Shown: piece after piece, positions 32,921 to 44,677 of the stretch
Position numbering within the stretch: position 1 is the stretch's first letter
How the letters are laid out: every line of letters begins with the position of its first letter
The notes under the pieces: generated by a model
What the model saw: the letters and a program-made list of their open reading frames with translations, nothing else
The model's database searches: none
What the model was told of the DNA's origin: nothing
Assembly (NCBI GenBank): GCA_009733575.1
Contig: ML769507.1
Span: 122,568-186,567 of the forward strand
From: Gymnopus androsaceus JB14
Lineage: Eukaryota; Basidiomycota; Agaricomycetes; Agaricales; Omphalotaceae
DNA length: 64,000 nt
Reading direction: 5' to 3'
Program-made: the position numbers and the translations under genes

Positions 32921-34505
32921 CTATCGCAGGCAGTAGCCAGTAACATACTGTTTGAATGACTGAGACGCCTTGTCAATGAGTTGAACGATATTCTCCGGAA
33001 GTGGGCCAAGGGCACTGCAGATAGATAGTGACGGTCAGAATCAGTGAACGGTTTGGATATTATTTAGGGCAACTTAACCTGTACTTCAAGTTATTCTCAA
33101 TTTGAACCATTTTACTGGCACCAATGATGACCGCATCGCCTGGTTTCAATGCGCTATGATGTTGAATCCACCGAAGAGCGGCCTCTGCAGGTGGAATTTT
33201 TGCTGCATCCTATGAAACTGTATTAAACACTTGAATCATCATCAACAATTATCACCTCACCAGTGCTTGAGTCAAAGCAGCGAAACTAGGAATAACGTTC
33301 TTGTAGCTATTGTATAATAATTTCTGGAACACGGTGTTTCCTGTGATGGTATCAAAGCGAGTTCCTGCTACCATGTTTATGTTATCCATGTCTTCAGGTT
33401 TATTCCATTTTCCGCTGAGCAATCCGCCACTAGGTCCACCAATGACGGATTAAGTCCATGCACAAAGCTGTGAAGAACAATACTAACGCCAAAGGACTAT
33501 AGGCATAGAAGGCTATGCCGAACCGACGCAAACATGGAAACAGTCTAAGTATTAGTATCCAGTGAATTATGGTTCCAGTCCTTGAGCTAAGAGACTCACT
33601 CTTCTTCTGTAATGCGCTCCATGGCATTATATCGGCCTTGATATACTGTAGGGAGAACCCAGCCTTTCAGTTTACTGATTGTGTACATCTCAGCAACCTT
33701 TACAAGAGCAAGATGATCTGCAAACGTGCATGAATGATATTATTTGATCCTACCTCCCACGAATAATAGTTGCTGAGGCCAAATTGTTCACTAGATAAGA
33801 GGTCAATACTTGGATGTCCAACAAGAAAAGAAGTGAACGTTTCATACAAGTAACCTTCTTTGTGCAGAGCATCTATCTCCCGCAATGTATCTTCATATGG
33901 CACACTTCGGTCGGGGTAATGAAGATAAAGAATTCTGATCTTGTGAGGAGCTAAAGCGTTGGCGGCATCTTGAACTGCCTTTCGGAGAGCCTCCGGTGCA
34001 TGAGCTCCAGGAAAGTGGGGTGCGATCCTTCATCATAGGTCACAAATTGTGATATGGGAATTTGTCACAGGAACGCACTTGGTATCAACAGGAAGTCCTT
34101 TTAGGTCCACTTTGGCGAGATACTAGGTGAAATATCGCATATCAACAAAACCTCAATGTTCGTTACAGCAAGGTTACCCTCTGTACAGTGCTTTGTAGTG
34201 CTGTATCGCTCTGAATTGCTGTGGATTGCTATACAGAGAGTATCCTTGCTGTATGTACGAAGGACGCATTAACTGACCTCTTGAGACGTTCCATTTCCAT
34301 AAGCATTTGATGTGTCGAATGCGGATCCACCTCGAGAGGCAAAAAGATCAGCGATGGCCTGTACTTCTTCAAGGGTATGGAAGTGTGAGAACGTAGTACC
34401 CTCTTTTCCCAAAGCGGATGTGCCCTATACCAACATCAGTTTGTGTAGGTGTATACAGAGAAGAAGCCATACGAAAATAAGCGGGAAGATAGGTGAGTCG
34501 GACAT
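32921..34505 (-). CDS. Aldo-keto reductase (AKR7-like), copy A
   Basis: NADPH-dependent cytosolic oxidoreductase of the aflatoxin-aldehyde-reductase type. Nine exons (34505-34473, 34424-34278, 34122-34079, 34027-33754, 33697-33600, 33544-33488, 33429-33261, 33209-33079, 33014-32921) join in phase to 348 residues, normal for the family. Visible features are the catalytic region SAFDTSNAYGNGTS (Asp and Tyr), ILYLHYPDRSVP, FGLSNYYSWEVAEM, FYAYSPLAGGLLSGKW across an intron, and the cofactor-binding VIIGASKMVQIENNL. Its 4-10 kb neighbours include P450s, but no direct pathway link is visible. Intron 2 holds a small inverted-repeat element. A nearly identical copy lies at 42642-44216. Confidence 0.9.
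34164..34253. mobile_element. Mini MITE in the aldo-keto reductase intron (copy A)
   Basis: An 86-bp element, CAGCAAGG...CCTTGCTG, with inverted arms of about 24 bp, is flanked by TA on both sides, as expected for Tc1/mariner-type MITEs. Its interior has the GTGGATTGCTATAC word also seen in the CATCAGC family. Confidence 0.8.
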
Positions 34506-34949
34506 TGATGGGTGTTTGTGAAGCATACCAGTAGTGATTTCTGGTGCTTTATATATTCCATGGGGCGTACGCGTTTTTTGGTCATGAGATATGGACCTGA
34601 GCCAAATCAAATCGTCTCGTAGACGTGTTAGAACCTGTTCTCAGGCTAAATAAAGCAAGGCTGCGTTCCTGCGAAACAACTAAGAAAAAAGAGCTCATCG
34701 GGAATGAGATCGGACGAGGCGAGATATGCAGTCGATGATAGACTGAATAATTGCAAGAGATGCAGAACAGAACGAGTTCATTTCAGTGTCCACGTTTCTC
34801 ATCTATTCAACAAAGGCATAGCTGAATGAGTGAGTATAAGAGTAGAAGTCTTTGTCGTTGCTAGTTGGCTTTACAGTATCATTTTATTCTTCTGTTTTGG
34901 TTCTGTGTGACGGAGAAATGAATGATGTGGCAGGCTTCGTGAAATATCG
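34506..34949. other. Aldo-keto reductase upstream region
   Basis: This is shared almost unchanged with 44217-44663, so it belongs to the duplicated block. No other gene is seen. Similarity ends at about 34941 after AAATATCGGT. Confidence 0.7.
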
Positions 34950-37425
34950 GTACCCTGGGTGTACTGGACAGCCGCTGGATCAGCGCTGTCCAGCACCTCA
35001 TGAGGCGACTCAGTGCACCCATAGCAATGGTTCCCCAGTCTATCAGATGATGCGATGGCTATGGGACTGCTATGATTGCTATGGGATTTCAGGGGAGATG
35101 TCAAGATTGACATCGTTTGTCATTCTTTCAATATACAATTGTATTTCATTTGTTTGAGATGTCTGAGGATCGATTAAAATTGAGCAATGGTGAAATAAAA
35201 TCATTTTGATCTTCCATTCAATATGGTTGCTTCAAAGTTAAACATAGGACTATAGCACGATATGCGATAATCTATAAAGCATTTTGGGGTACCGCCGAGT
35301 ATTGGACCATTACTACGGTCTGATAAATTGGCCCCCTATACACACATTGCCCTGAAACCAGAAGACCTAATGAGACTGCACTACGCAATACCCTAATGAG
35401 CGCCTAGGCCGATGAGAATGACCGACAAAGTCATCATCCTACATCCTCTGTTGATACGCTTGGTGGGACGAGCAGAGCAGGTGTCGAACAGCTGTCAACA
35501 TGACAAAACAAGTCGAGTGACTCCCAGAGAACCTTCATAGCAGCGCCATACATCGCCATAGTGGCCATAGTTCTCACAGACCTATCGGCCCACTAGTGGG
35601 CTTGCCGTATGGGGCCCTGCTGATGACGATCTTATCAGGTTTTGCTGATGATCTCTGGAGAAAATGACATTTTTTTGACAGCTGTCAGCTCCAGAGTCTC
35701 TTGGAGCCTCCAGCAAAAATACCAGGTTTTGCTGAATGAGATCTTTCAAAAATAAAAGAGATAAAACCGAACCTGAATACTGAATTCAGAGGTCAAAAAC
35801 AAGAAGAAGTAAAAGTAAAACTAAGTAACTGAAAAACTATGGATAAGAATTTTGAAACAAGGATGTGAGTGAGCCCTGCCCGTGTGAGGTAATCCAACGC
35901 AATGCCTGTGGATTTAAAGAAGGGGGCATAGAATTGGACTAAAACCCTGGAGGGAAATAGACCATGAGTGGCCCATGTCTCAAAGTGTTTAATGTTGTTT
36001 TTGTCATTTTTGATTTTTTTTTTTTGAATAGCCTCCATTTCTCAAGAATTGTTCTTGAGACATGCCGCTAATGATGGTGTAATCCGCGACAGAGGTTTGA
36101 ACAATGGATGCAAGTGACATCCCCAGAAATGCAAGAGATGACAGGGACATAGATGAGTACACAACTTTTTTTTTGGGCCAGAGCAAGGGGTCCAAAAGAT
36201 TTAGCACCCAAACCGGGCCTAAGTTAGTTAGTCAGCACTGGCTGGTGGAAAAAATTGCACACCCCCCCTCCCCGCACAGAGCGGAGTTAGCCTGATTTGG
36301 GCCATCTTCGAAGCTACAAGGATTCACAAAGGCTGTAGGCTCTTCAAAATATGTACTTTAGCTTTAAGAATGAAATTTTACCTTTTTTTAACTTTTCAAT
36401 GCCAAACAATTGAAAGCATCACTGATGGCCAGTGATTACAATGGAAGAAGGTCATTTTTCCGATACCAACGTTCCCAGTTTTTAATACTAAACGCTTCAA
36501 TTTTAGCAATCCCAAAAACATTTAGTCAATGCAGATGGAACGTTCTCTGACCCACAATGTCAGAAAAGTTCAAAGCCAGGTACTGCAGGAAAGAAATATT
36601 ACTACACCTGCGAAGGAGTGTTCAACGTTAGATTTTGAGTTCAAAAGCCTTGAGGTTTGACATGGAGGCATCATTTGTAGCTGTACTCTGTCCCTACTTA
36701 TGGTAATGTGATTGCGCAGTGGGATTATCATTCACTCCCGTGAGTGCCCAACGGGGCTGTACTGTGAGTGCTCATGAATCAGGCCAGCTCTTCGCTAGTT
36801 CAGTTGACCTAAAAACCCAGATTAACAAGATTATACTACTTGAAACATCAGAGCCGACGAAAGTCGCCATCACCGTGGCAGCTTCAAGACGTTGAATCGG
36901 CGCTAACCTCTTCTCGACTTGATCAACGACCATGACGTCTCCAAAACCACCAACAGTTACACCGACGCCCTATCTCTCCGGCATCCTTCTGCAACACGCG
37001 CCAGATCCAACTCGATCCGCTGAGAAAACACCCTTTTCCGCAGGAAGACATCTCACTCGCCAACTACAATGATCATGGAATTGTTATGCCTGGGCTATCA
37101 ACCGCCATTTCACGAAACGCTGGTGCACCGAGCTGTCATTTGTCCTCCCCGGAACGCGAAACCAAGTGACAAAGACTTGCGGTTTTTATGCTCACTCAGT
37201 TGTGCCGTCGTTTGATGGAAGCCGCCCCAACCGTATGCTGGTGACTTTCAGTATGATTTTTTTGAGGAATTGCTGGGGGCCTTCCAGAGGAGGTGAGAAA
37301 GGAGTTTTTTAGGGAGCTAGAATGGCGTTGTTTCGTTGGCAAGGTATTTTTAGAGGGCGTTGATAGTTGGGCGTTCTTTTTCGTGTTAAAGTCCGGATCT
37401 GCTGTCTATCTGAAATACCCCATCC
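34950..37425. repeat. Indel-rich second version of 39850-42185
   Basis: The order of sequence follows 39850-42185 almost completely, including the CATCAGC element interior, the interspersed repeat and the start of the unknown gene. Single-base insertions and deletions occur every 10-20 bases, with comparatively few substitutions. At 37371 it switches to sequence matching about 31850-31905 and ends near 37425. The pattern looks like uncorrected long-read sequence rather than evolutionary decay. Confidence 0.75.
36933..37370 (+). pseudogene. Copy C of the 170-residue unknown gene, indel-riddled
   Basis: It matches 41743-42180 from the ATG region (here ATGACGTCTCC) to the intron border. Frequent 1-base insertions and losses destroy every frame. 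The C-terminal exon is absent because the sequence jumps at 37371. It is either an assembly artefact or a pseudogene. Confidence 0.7.
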
Positions 37426-37616
37426 TATATTTTATCCTATATTTTAAAGGGATAAGCTGACTAAGCTAAGCGCTAGCAGGCGCTAGCTGCGAGACAAAAA
37501 GACAATCTCATTGGCTCCCGTTGACAGATAATCTCATTGGCTCCGGACATTCCGGCATTCGCCAGGGCGCTCCCACGCTCTGATCTCCGCCAAAACCTCC
37601 GCCAAAATGTCGGCGG

Positions 37617-38424
37617 CACTATTCGTCGAGTTATTGCTCGACGAATAGTGCACCGATCTTCGAAATTTTGAGTGTATCGGAAAGCGGCGAGCGACGTGCA
37701 GGTCGCCCCATAATCAGACGTAAATTATCTTGCATTAAATTCATCATTGCTTCCAGAATGTACTTTGACTGTGCGCAAACTTCAGGCCTTTATCCGAGGC
37801 TTCTGAAGCATTTATATATTGCTAGAATTGTTTATTCGCATGTATCAAAGGTTACCCCATAGAAAAATTTAAATAAGAACTGGCTGAACAAATGGAATTC
37901 CCAGATCTTGCAGTGCGTCACACTCTAACTCTTACTCTCATGACCCGTGGTCATCCACTTTCAGATTTGCGTGGGAGAGCAGCTTCCTGTCGAGCTGCAG
38001 CCAAGTACTTCAGGATTCCAGCAAGAACCATCCAGGACTTGTATCAAGAGTACCACAAGAAAGGGCACAAATTGCATACAAAACCTGGGATAGAGATACA
38101 AGGAGTCAAAAGGATGCTCACAGTCAACTTTCAGTTTGTGGTGGGCCAGGTAGAATGTTCTGGGCTCTCATTTTTTTATGGGGTAACCTCAAATACATGT
38201 ACAGAAACGAATCTAGCAGTAGATAAACGCTTTGTAAGGCTCAATAAAGGCCCGAAATTTGCACACAGTCAAAGTACATCCAGGAAGCAATGATAAATTT
38301 AATGCAAAATAATCTAAGTCTGACTATGGGACAACCTACATTGTTCACCGCTTTCTAGCACACTCAAAATTTTGAAGATCAGTGCACTATTCATTGAGCT
38401 ATTGCTTGCCAATGTTCGGTAGTG
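37617..38424. mobile_element. Foldback element with about 250-bp inverted repeats
   Basis: The left arm (37617-37865) begins CACTATTCGTCGAG. The right arm (38180-38424) is its inverse, ending CGGTAGTG, and they share stretches such as TTTTGAGTGT and GTACTTTGACTGTG. Between them an open frame (37892-38293) contains AASCRAAAKYFRIPARTIQDLY, which looks like a helix-turn-helix of a transposase N-terminus. No catalytic domain and no clear target duplication. Confidence 0.75.
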
Positions 38425-39645
38425 TTTTTTTTTTGGAAATTCAAGCATGAGAGTACCCTGGCAAACTTTGATGCAAACAGCAAATAGTGGTGTGCTTCCG
38501 AATGAGTGCATCACCAGTTTGCAATGCTTCCCATTTTATTTCTCTCATACCACCATCTTGCTACTATCTCTTTGATCTGATGGTTCACAGCAGGAAGGCA
38601 ATGAAGCCAAACATCAGGAAAACATGTATTTTGTATTTTATTTTTGACAGCAAGGCCAAAATTCCCAACACTCCCAGAGCTCCCAGTGCAGGCCAGCACC
38701 TGCCAGAGCCAGCCAGCGCTTCCCGGAATTAAAAATTGTATGATACAAGCTTTTTATTCTCAAATAAGGCAAAATTGGGGCCTCTGGGAGCTCTGGCCAG
38801 TGCATGCCAGTGCAACTAGGTCCTGGGGCTCTGGAGCACTGGAAGCACTGTCCAAATCAAGTGATTCCCAGGTAATTCCCAGGTCAAAGCAAATGTGGAT
38901 TCACAATGTTAATTGTGTACTATTTCATGAATAATGGTTCTCCAAGTAAAAAAAAAATTATCTAGATGCAGATATAAATCCTTCACATTGGATTTGTTAC
39001 TAACATGTTGAAAATGGCTTCTTTCATTTGTCAATCTCATTGTATGTGCAAATGTGAATATTGTGTGGTTGACCATGTTGATGATAGCCTCTCCTGATGT
39101 TTATGTGATTAAAATTGTTATTAATATGGCTTTGATTTACTCACTGTATCCTATTGTTTGTGGTGGAGCTGGCTACTGGTAAACACACACACACTTGATG
39201 TTTATGATTCTGTATATCTTTACTAGGTTCAGGCTTTGGCATAGCTTTATCTGCTTACTGACATGAGAAGAGGGAGCTACAGGGCCCACACTAATACTAT
39301 TAGATGTCATGAAGGTGGAAGGATTGCTGATGGGCATGTACTCATACTTTGAGGCAAGTCATATTAGAAGCTGGATATGGAGGAAGAAGAACAGCAAGCA
39401 TTAGCATTGCTTGAGCAAGTTTGGACAATTGAGTTGCATATAAAGGTCAACATCAGATATATCTACAAGATCGAATGGTTGAATGGCTGCATGCATCCAT
39501 ATTGATAGGCTTACAAGTATAGGTCACCATAAAAATATGACCTGTATACTACAGTATGGTGCTGAACTCTATCATGTATCTATATGGGGAGGTGGGATAC
39601 TGGTGGAGGTAAGGGGCAAGTAAGTTGTCTTCCTTTCAATGAGGC
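38425..39645. other. CpG-poor spacer with CTGGGAGCTCTGG words
   Basis: At 38650-38880 inverted words (CCCAGAGCTCCCAGTGCAGG and CTGGGAGCTCTGGCCAGTGC) face each other across about 90 bases. This is another word-rich inverted arrangement without resolved ends. The rest shows no gene. A lone CATCAGCAAAATCTGGGTG end lies at 39649. Confidence 0.5.
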
Positions 39646-39747
39646 AAGCATCAGCAAAATCTGGGTGATCCTACAGCAAGGTCCCCTTTGTACAGAACTA
39701 GACAGCTCTGTGGCTTCTGTGGATTGTATTGGGGTTTGTGTACAGCA

Positions 39748-40591
39748 CATCAGCAAAACCTGTATTTTCACTGGAGAAAACCCATTCATTTGGGACATCT
39801 CTGGAGCAAGGTACCCTATTCCAGAGACCTCTGGAGATCATCAGCAAAACCTGGGTGTACTGGACAGCGCTGGATAGCGCTGTCCAGCACTCATAGCACT
39901 CATAGCACCCATAGCAAGGTCCCCATCTATCCAGAGCTATGGATTGCTATGGACTGCTATGGATTGCTATGGATTTCACGGGAATGTCAAGACTTGACAT
40001 CGGTTGTCATTCTATTCAATACTAAATGTATTCATTTGTTTGAATTGTCTTGAGGATCATAAAATTGAACAATGGTGAAATAAAATCATTTTTATCTTCA
40101 CATTCAAATGTTGTTCAAATGTAAACATAGACTATAGTACATATGCATAATCATATAAATATTTGTTACCCAGTATGAGACCATACTACTCTATAAATTG
40201 CAGCCCCCATATACACACATGCCCTGAAACCAAAGAACCTAATGAGATGCACTACGAATACCATAATGAGCCTAGGCGACTGAGAATTGAGACAAAGTCA
40301 TCGATCCTACATCTCTTATATACCATTGGTGGGAGAGAATGACAGGTGTCGAACAGCTGTCAAATGACAAAACAAGTCAGTGATCCCAGAGAACTTCATA
40401 GCAGGCCATAGCAGGCCATAGTGGCCATAGTTCTCAACAGAACTATGGCCACTATGGCTTGCTATGGCCTGCTATGACCATTATCCAGGTTTTGCTGATG
40501 ATCTCTGGAGAAAATTGACAGTTTTTTTGACAGCTGTCAAGCTCCAGAGATCTCTGGAGACCTCCAGCAAAAAATACAGGTTTTGCTGATG
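39748..40591. mobile_element. Outer CATCAGC-type element, split by another
   Basis: The left end CATCAGCAAAACCTGTATTTT has its inverse at 40571-40591. The interior is built from TCTGGAGA words. A second element (39839-40500) sits inside it. Flanks CA and AG do not match. Confidence 0.8.
39839..40500. mobile_element. Inner CATCAGC-type element nested in 39748-40591
   Basis: Ends CATCAGCAAAACCTGGG and CCAGGTTTTGCTGATG are flanked by AT on both sides (39837-39838, 40501-40502). Removing it with one AT restores CTCTGGAGATCTCTGGAG, the uninterrupted word array of the host element. The interior has CTATGGATTG words. No coding region. Confidence 0.88.
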
Positions 40592-41577
40592 AGATCTTTC
40601 AAAAATAAAAGAGATAAAACCAAGGCTGAATATGAATTCAGAGGTAAAAACAAGAAGAAGTAAAGTAAAACTAAGTAACTGAAAAACTATGGATAAGATT
40701 TTGAACCAAGATGTGAGTGAGGTATCAACGCATGGCTGTGGATTAAAGAAGGGGCATAGAAATTGGATAAAACCCTGAGGGAATAGACCATAGTGGCCCC
40801 ATGTCTCAAAGTGTTTAATGTTTTTGGTCAATTTTTGATTTTTTTTTTTTTGAATAGCTCCATTTCTCAAAATTGTTCTGAGACATGCAGCTAATATGGT
40901 GTAATCCTGGAAGAGGTTTTTGAACAAGGATGCAAGACATCAGAATCAAGAATGACAGGGACAAGATGAGTAACAACTTTTTTTTTGGGCAGAGCAAGGG
41001 GGTCCAAAGAATTTAGCACCCAACCGGGCCTAAGTTAGTTAGTCCAGCCACTGGGCTGGGGAAAAAAAATTGACACCCCCCCCTCCCCGCACAGGCCGGA
41101 GTTTAGCCTATTTGGGCCATCTTCGAAGCTACAAAGGATTCACAAAGGCTGTAGGCTCTTCAAAATATGTACTTTAGCTTTAAGAATGAAATTTTACCTT
41201 TTCTTAACCTTTTCAATGCCAACAACAATCTGAAAGCATCACTGATGGCCAGTGATAACAATGAAAAGGTCATCTTTTCATACCAACGTTCCAGTTTTAA
41301 TACTAAACTTCAATTTTAGAATCCCAAAAACATTTCAGTCAATGCAGATGGATACGTTCTCTGCCCACAATGTCAGAAAAAGTTCAAAGCCAGTACTGCA
41401 GGAATAAAAATTAATACTACACCTGCAAGGAGTGTTCAAAGTAGATTTTGAGTCAAAAGCCCTTGAGGTTTGACATGGAGAGCATCAATTTGTACTGTAC
41501 TGCTGTCCTACTTATGGTAATTGTATGGCAGTGGGATTATTCATTCACTCCCGTGATCCCACGGGCTGTCCTGCTAG
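40592..41577. repeat. Repeat-derived region with the interspersed repeat at 40985-41075
   Basis: This is clean counterpart sequence to 35760-36790. It contains the GGGGGTCCAAAGAATTTAGC repeat shared with 15228-15310. The open frame 40481-40927 on the minus strand runs into the element end, and I do not regard it as a gene. Confidence 0.6.
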
Positions 41578-41742
41578 TCTCAATGAAATCACGCCAGCTC
41601 TCGCTAGTTCAGTTCGACCTAAAAAAAACTCCAGATTACTGATTACTGTACTTGAAACTCAGAAGCGACGAAAGTCGCCATCACGTGGCAGCTTCAAGAC
41701 GTTGAATCGGCGCTAACCCTCTTCTCGACTTGATCAACGACC

Positions 41743-42343
41743 ATGAGCTCTCCAAAACCACCAACAGTTACACCGACGCCCTATCTCTCCGGCATCCTTC
41801 TCAACACGCGCCAGATCCAACTCATCGCTGAAAACACCCTTTCCGCAGAAGACATCTCACTCGCCAACTACAATGATCATGGAATTGATTATGCCTGGGC
41901 TATCAACCGCCATTTTCACGAAACGCTGGTGCACCGAGCTGTCATTTGTCCTCCCCGGAACGCGAAACCAAGTGACAAAGACTTGCGTTTTTATGCTCAC
42001 TCAGTTGTGCCGTCGTTTGATGGAAAGCCGCCCCAACCGTATGCTGGTGACTTTCAGTATGATTTTTTGAGGGAATTGCTGGAGGGCCTTCCAGAGGAGG
42101 TGAGAAAGGAGTTTTTAGGAGCTAGAATGGGCGTTGTTCGTTGGCCAAGGTATTTTAGAGGTGCGTTGATAGTTAATAATGCTGTTATTACAGTAAATTC
42201 TTTCTTTCTTCAGCCGGTAAACATATATGCTTATTTGCTACGATGTAGAGCCCGAATGGATTCGTGAAGATATGTACAAGGCCATTGAGGAAATGCAGGC
42301 TCAGCAGAAACTTGATGGAGATTCCGAGGACGACACAACTTGA
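41743..42343 (+). CDS. Unknown protein, 170 residues, copy B
   Basis: Exons 41743-42160 and 42249-42343 give the same length as copy A, with changes such as AWAINRHFHETLVHRAV for AWAMNRHFHEALVHRVV. The intron here is 88 nt against 51 nt in copy A because of 37 extra bases rich in TTTCTTTCTTCAG. Without splicing, the reading frame would end early. Upstream sequence CTCTTCTCGACTTGATCAACG precedes the ATG. Function unknown. Confidence 0.72.
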
Positions 42344-42641
42344 TCAAGATTCGGATGGATGAGAACGGGGTCTCGGATGTCAAGTGCCGTTCAGCCTGTT
42401 CAGTTTTGTATCTCTTGAAACACAATGAGAAGTATCCCTCCTCGTCCAGTACTTGATTCTTAGCAAAATCGCTGGTCCCACTCCCGGCTCTTGGATCGCA
42501 TGGAAGTTCAAATTGCACTAGGTTAAATTTATTTACTTCAATATATGTATATCGATAGACTCTGATTCAGCATGTCAGAAACAACTTCGAGAGAGAGAAG
42601 CCAAGGTACAACGAAGACACCCTGCAAATACAGTACGCTCA

Positions 42642-44216
42642 CTATCGCAGGCAGTAGCCAGTAACATACTGTTTGAATGACTGAGACGCCTTGTCAATGA
42701 GTTGAACGATATTCTCCGGAAGTGGGCCAAGGGCACTGCAGATAGATAGTGACGGTCAGAATCAGTGAACGGTTTGGATATTATTTAGGGCAACTTAACC
42801 TGTACTTCAAGTTATTCTCAATTTGAACCATTTTACTGGCACCAATGATGACCGCATCGCCTGGTTTCAATGCGCTATGATGTTGAATCCACCGAAGAGC
42901 GGCCTCTGCAGGTGGAATTTTTGCTGCATCCTATGAAACTGCATTAAACACTTGAATCATCATCAACAATTATCACCTCACCAGTGCTTGAGTCAAAGCA
43001 GCGAAACTAGGAATAACGTTCTTGTAGCTATTGTATAATAATTTCTGGAACACGGTGTTTCCTGTGATGGTATCAAAGCGAGTTCCTGCTACCATGTTTA
43101 TGTTATCCATGTCTTCAGGTTTATTCCATTTTCCGCTGAGCAATCCGCCACTAGGTCCACCAATGACGGATTAAGTCCATGCACAAAGCTGTGAAGAACA
43201 ATACTAACGCCAAAGGACTATAGGCATAGAAGGCTATGCCGAACCGACGCAAACATGGAAACAGTCTAAGTATTAGTATCCAGTGAATTATGGTTCCAGT
43301 CCTTGAGCTAAGAGACTCACTCTTCTTCTGTAATGCGCTCCATGGCATTATATCGGCCTTGATATACTGTAGGGAGAACCCAGCCTTTCAGTTTACTGAT
43401 TGTGTACATCTCAGCAACCTTTACAAGAGCAAGATGATCTGCAAACGTGCATGAATGATATTATTTGATCCTACCTCCCACGAATAATAGTTGCTGAGGC
43501 CAAATTGTTCACTAGATAAGAGGTCAATACTTGGATGTCCAACAAGAAAAGAAGTGAACGTTTCATACAAGTAACCTTCTTTGTGCAGAGCATCTATCTC
43601 CCGCAATGTATCTTCATATGGCACACTTCGGTCGGGGTAATGAAGATAAAGAATTCTGATCTTGTGAGGAGCTAAAGCGTTAGCGGCATCTTGAACTGCC
43701 TTTCGGAGAGCCTCCGGTGCATGAGCTCCAGGAAAGTGGGGTGCGATCCTTCATCATAGGTCACAAATTGTGATATGGGAATTTGTCACAGGAACGCACT
43801 TGGTATCAACAGGAAGTCCTTTTAGGTCCACTTTGGCGAGATACTAGGTGAAATATTGCATATCAACAAAACCTCAATGTTCATTACAGCAAGGTTACCC
43901 TCTGTACAGTGCTTTGTAGTGCTGTATCGCTCTGAATTGCTATACAGAGAGTATCCTTGCTGTATGTACGAAGGACGCATTAACTGACCTCTTGAGACGT
44001 TCCATTTCCATAAGCATTTGATGTGTCGAATGCGGATCCACCTCGAGAGGCAAAAAGATCAGCGATAGCCTGTACTTCTTCAAGGGTATGAAAGTGTGAG
44101 AACGTAGTACCCTCTTTTCCCAAAGCGGATGTGCCCTATACCAACATCAGTTTGTGTAGGTGTATACAGAGAAGAAGCCATACGAAAATAAGCGGGAAGA
44201 TAGGTGAGTCGGACAT
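42642..44216 (-). CDS. Aldo-keto reductase (AKR7-like), copy B
   Basis: The structure is the same nine exons as copy A, shifted by 9721 bp (9711 bp beyond intron 2). Coding differences are very few, and I see no stop or frameshift, so it should encode the same 348-residue NADPH-dependent reductase. The start is at 44216 (MSDSPIFPLIF) and the stop at 42642-42644. Near identity of exons and introns points to a recent duplication, gene conversion or an assembly duplication. The upstream region is cut at 44663 next to a hAT-like element. Confidence 0.88.
43885..43964. mobile_element. Mini MITE in the aldo-keto reductase intron (copy B)
   Basis: The same element as 34164-34253, minus 10 bases between two TTGCT words. 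Presence in both copies places its insertion before the duplication. Confidence 0.8.
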
Positions 44217-44677
44217 TGATGGGTGTTTGTGAAGCATACCAGTAGTGATTTCTGGTGCTTTATATATTCCATGGGGCGTACGCGTTTTTTGGTCATGAGA
44301 TATGGACCTGAGCCAAATCAAATCGTCTCGTAGACGTGTTAGAACCTGTTCTCAGGCTAAATAAAGCAAGGCTGCGTTCCTGCGAAACAACTAAGAAAAA
44401 AGAGCTCATCGGGAATGAGATCGGACGAGGCGAGATATGCAGTCGATGATAGACTGAATAATTGCAAGAGATGCAGAACAGAACGAGTTCATTTCAGTGT
44501 CCACGTTTCTCATCTATTCGACAAAGGCATAGCTGAATGAGTGAGTATAAGAGTAGAAGTCTTTGTCATTGCTAGTTGGCTTTACAGTATCATTTTATTC
44601 TTCTGTTTTGGTTCTGTGTGACGGAGAAATGAATGATGTGGCAGGCTTCGTGAAATATCGGTTGATGCTAGGCTGTA

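Larger units (their letters stand above)
41578..44663. repeat. Segmental duplication (second copy of about 31905-34941)
   Basis: It carries the same gene order: unknown gene (+) then aldo-keto reductase (-). From about 42250 to 44663 the two copies differ by only a few substitutions and one 10-bp deletion inside the mini MITE. The upstream part and first exon are more diverged. Confidence 0.9.

Noticed and set aside
40481..40927. 148-codon hydrophobic minus-strand frame
   Set aside because: It runs through the end of a transposable element and is broken by indels in the other version at 35.8-36.2 kb. Probably accidental.
42161..42248. Frameshift in copy B of the unknown gene
   Set aside because: The extra 37 nt fall inside an intron with good GT-AG borders; both copies splice to the same length.
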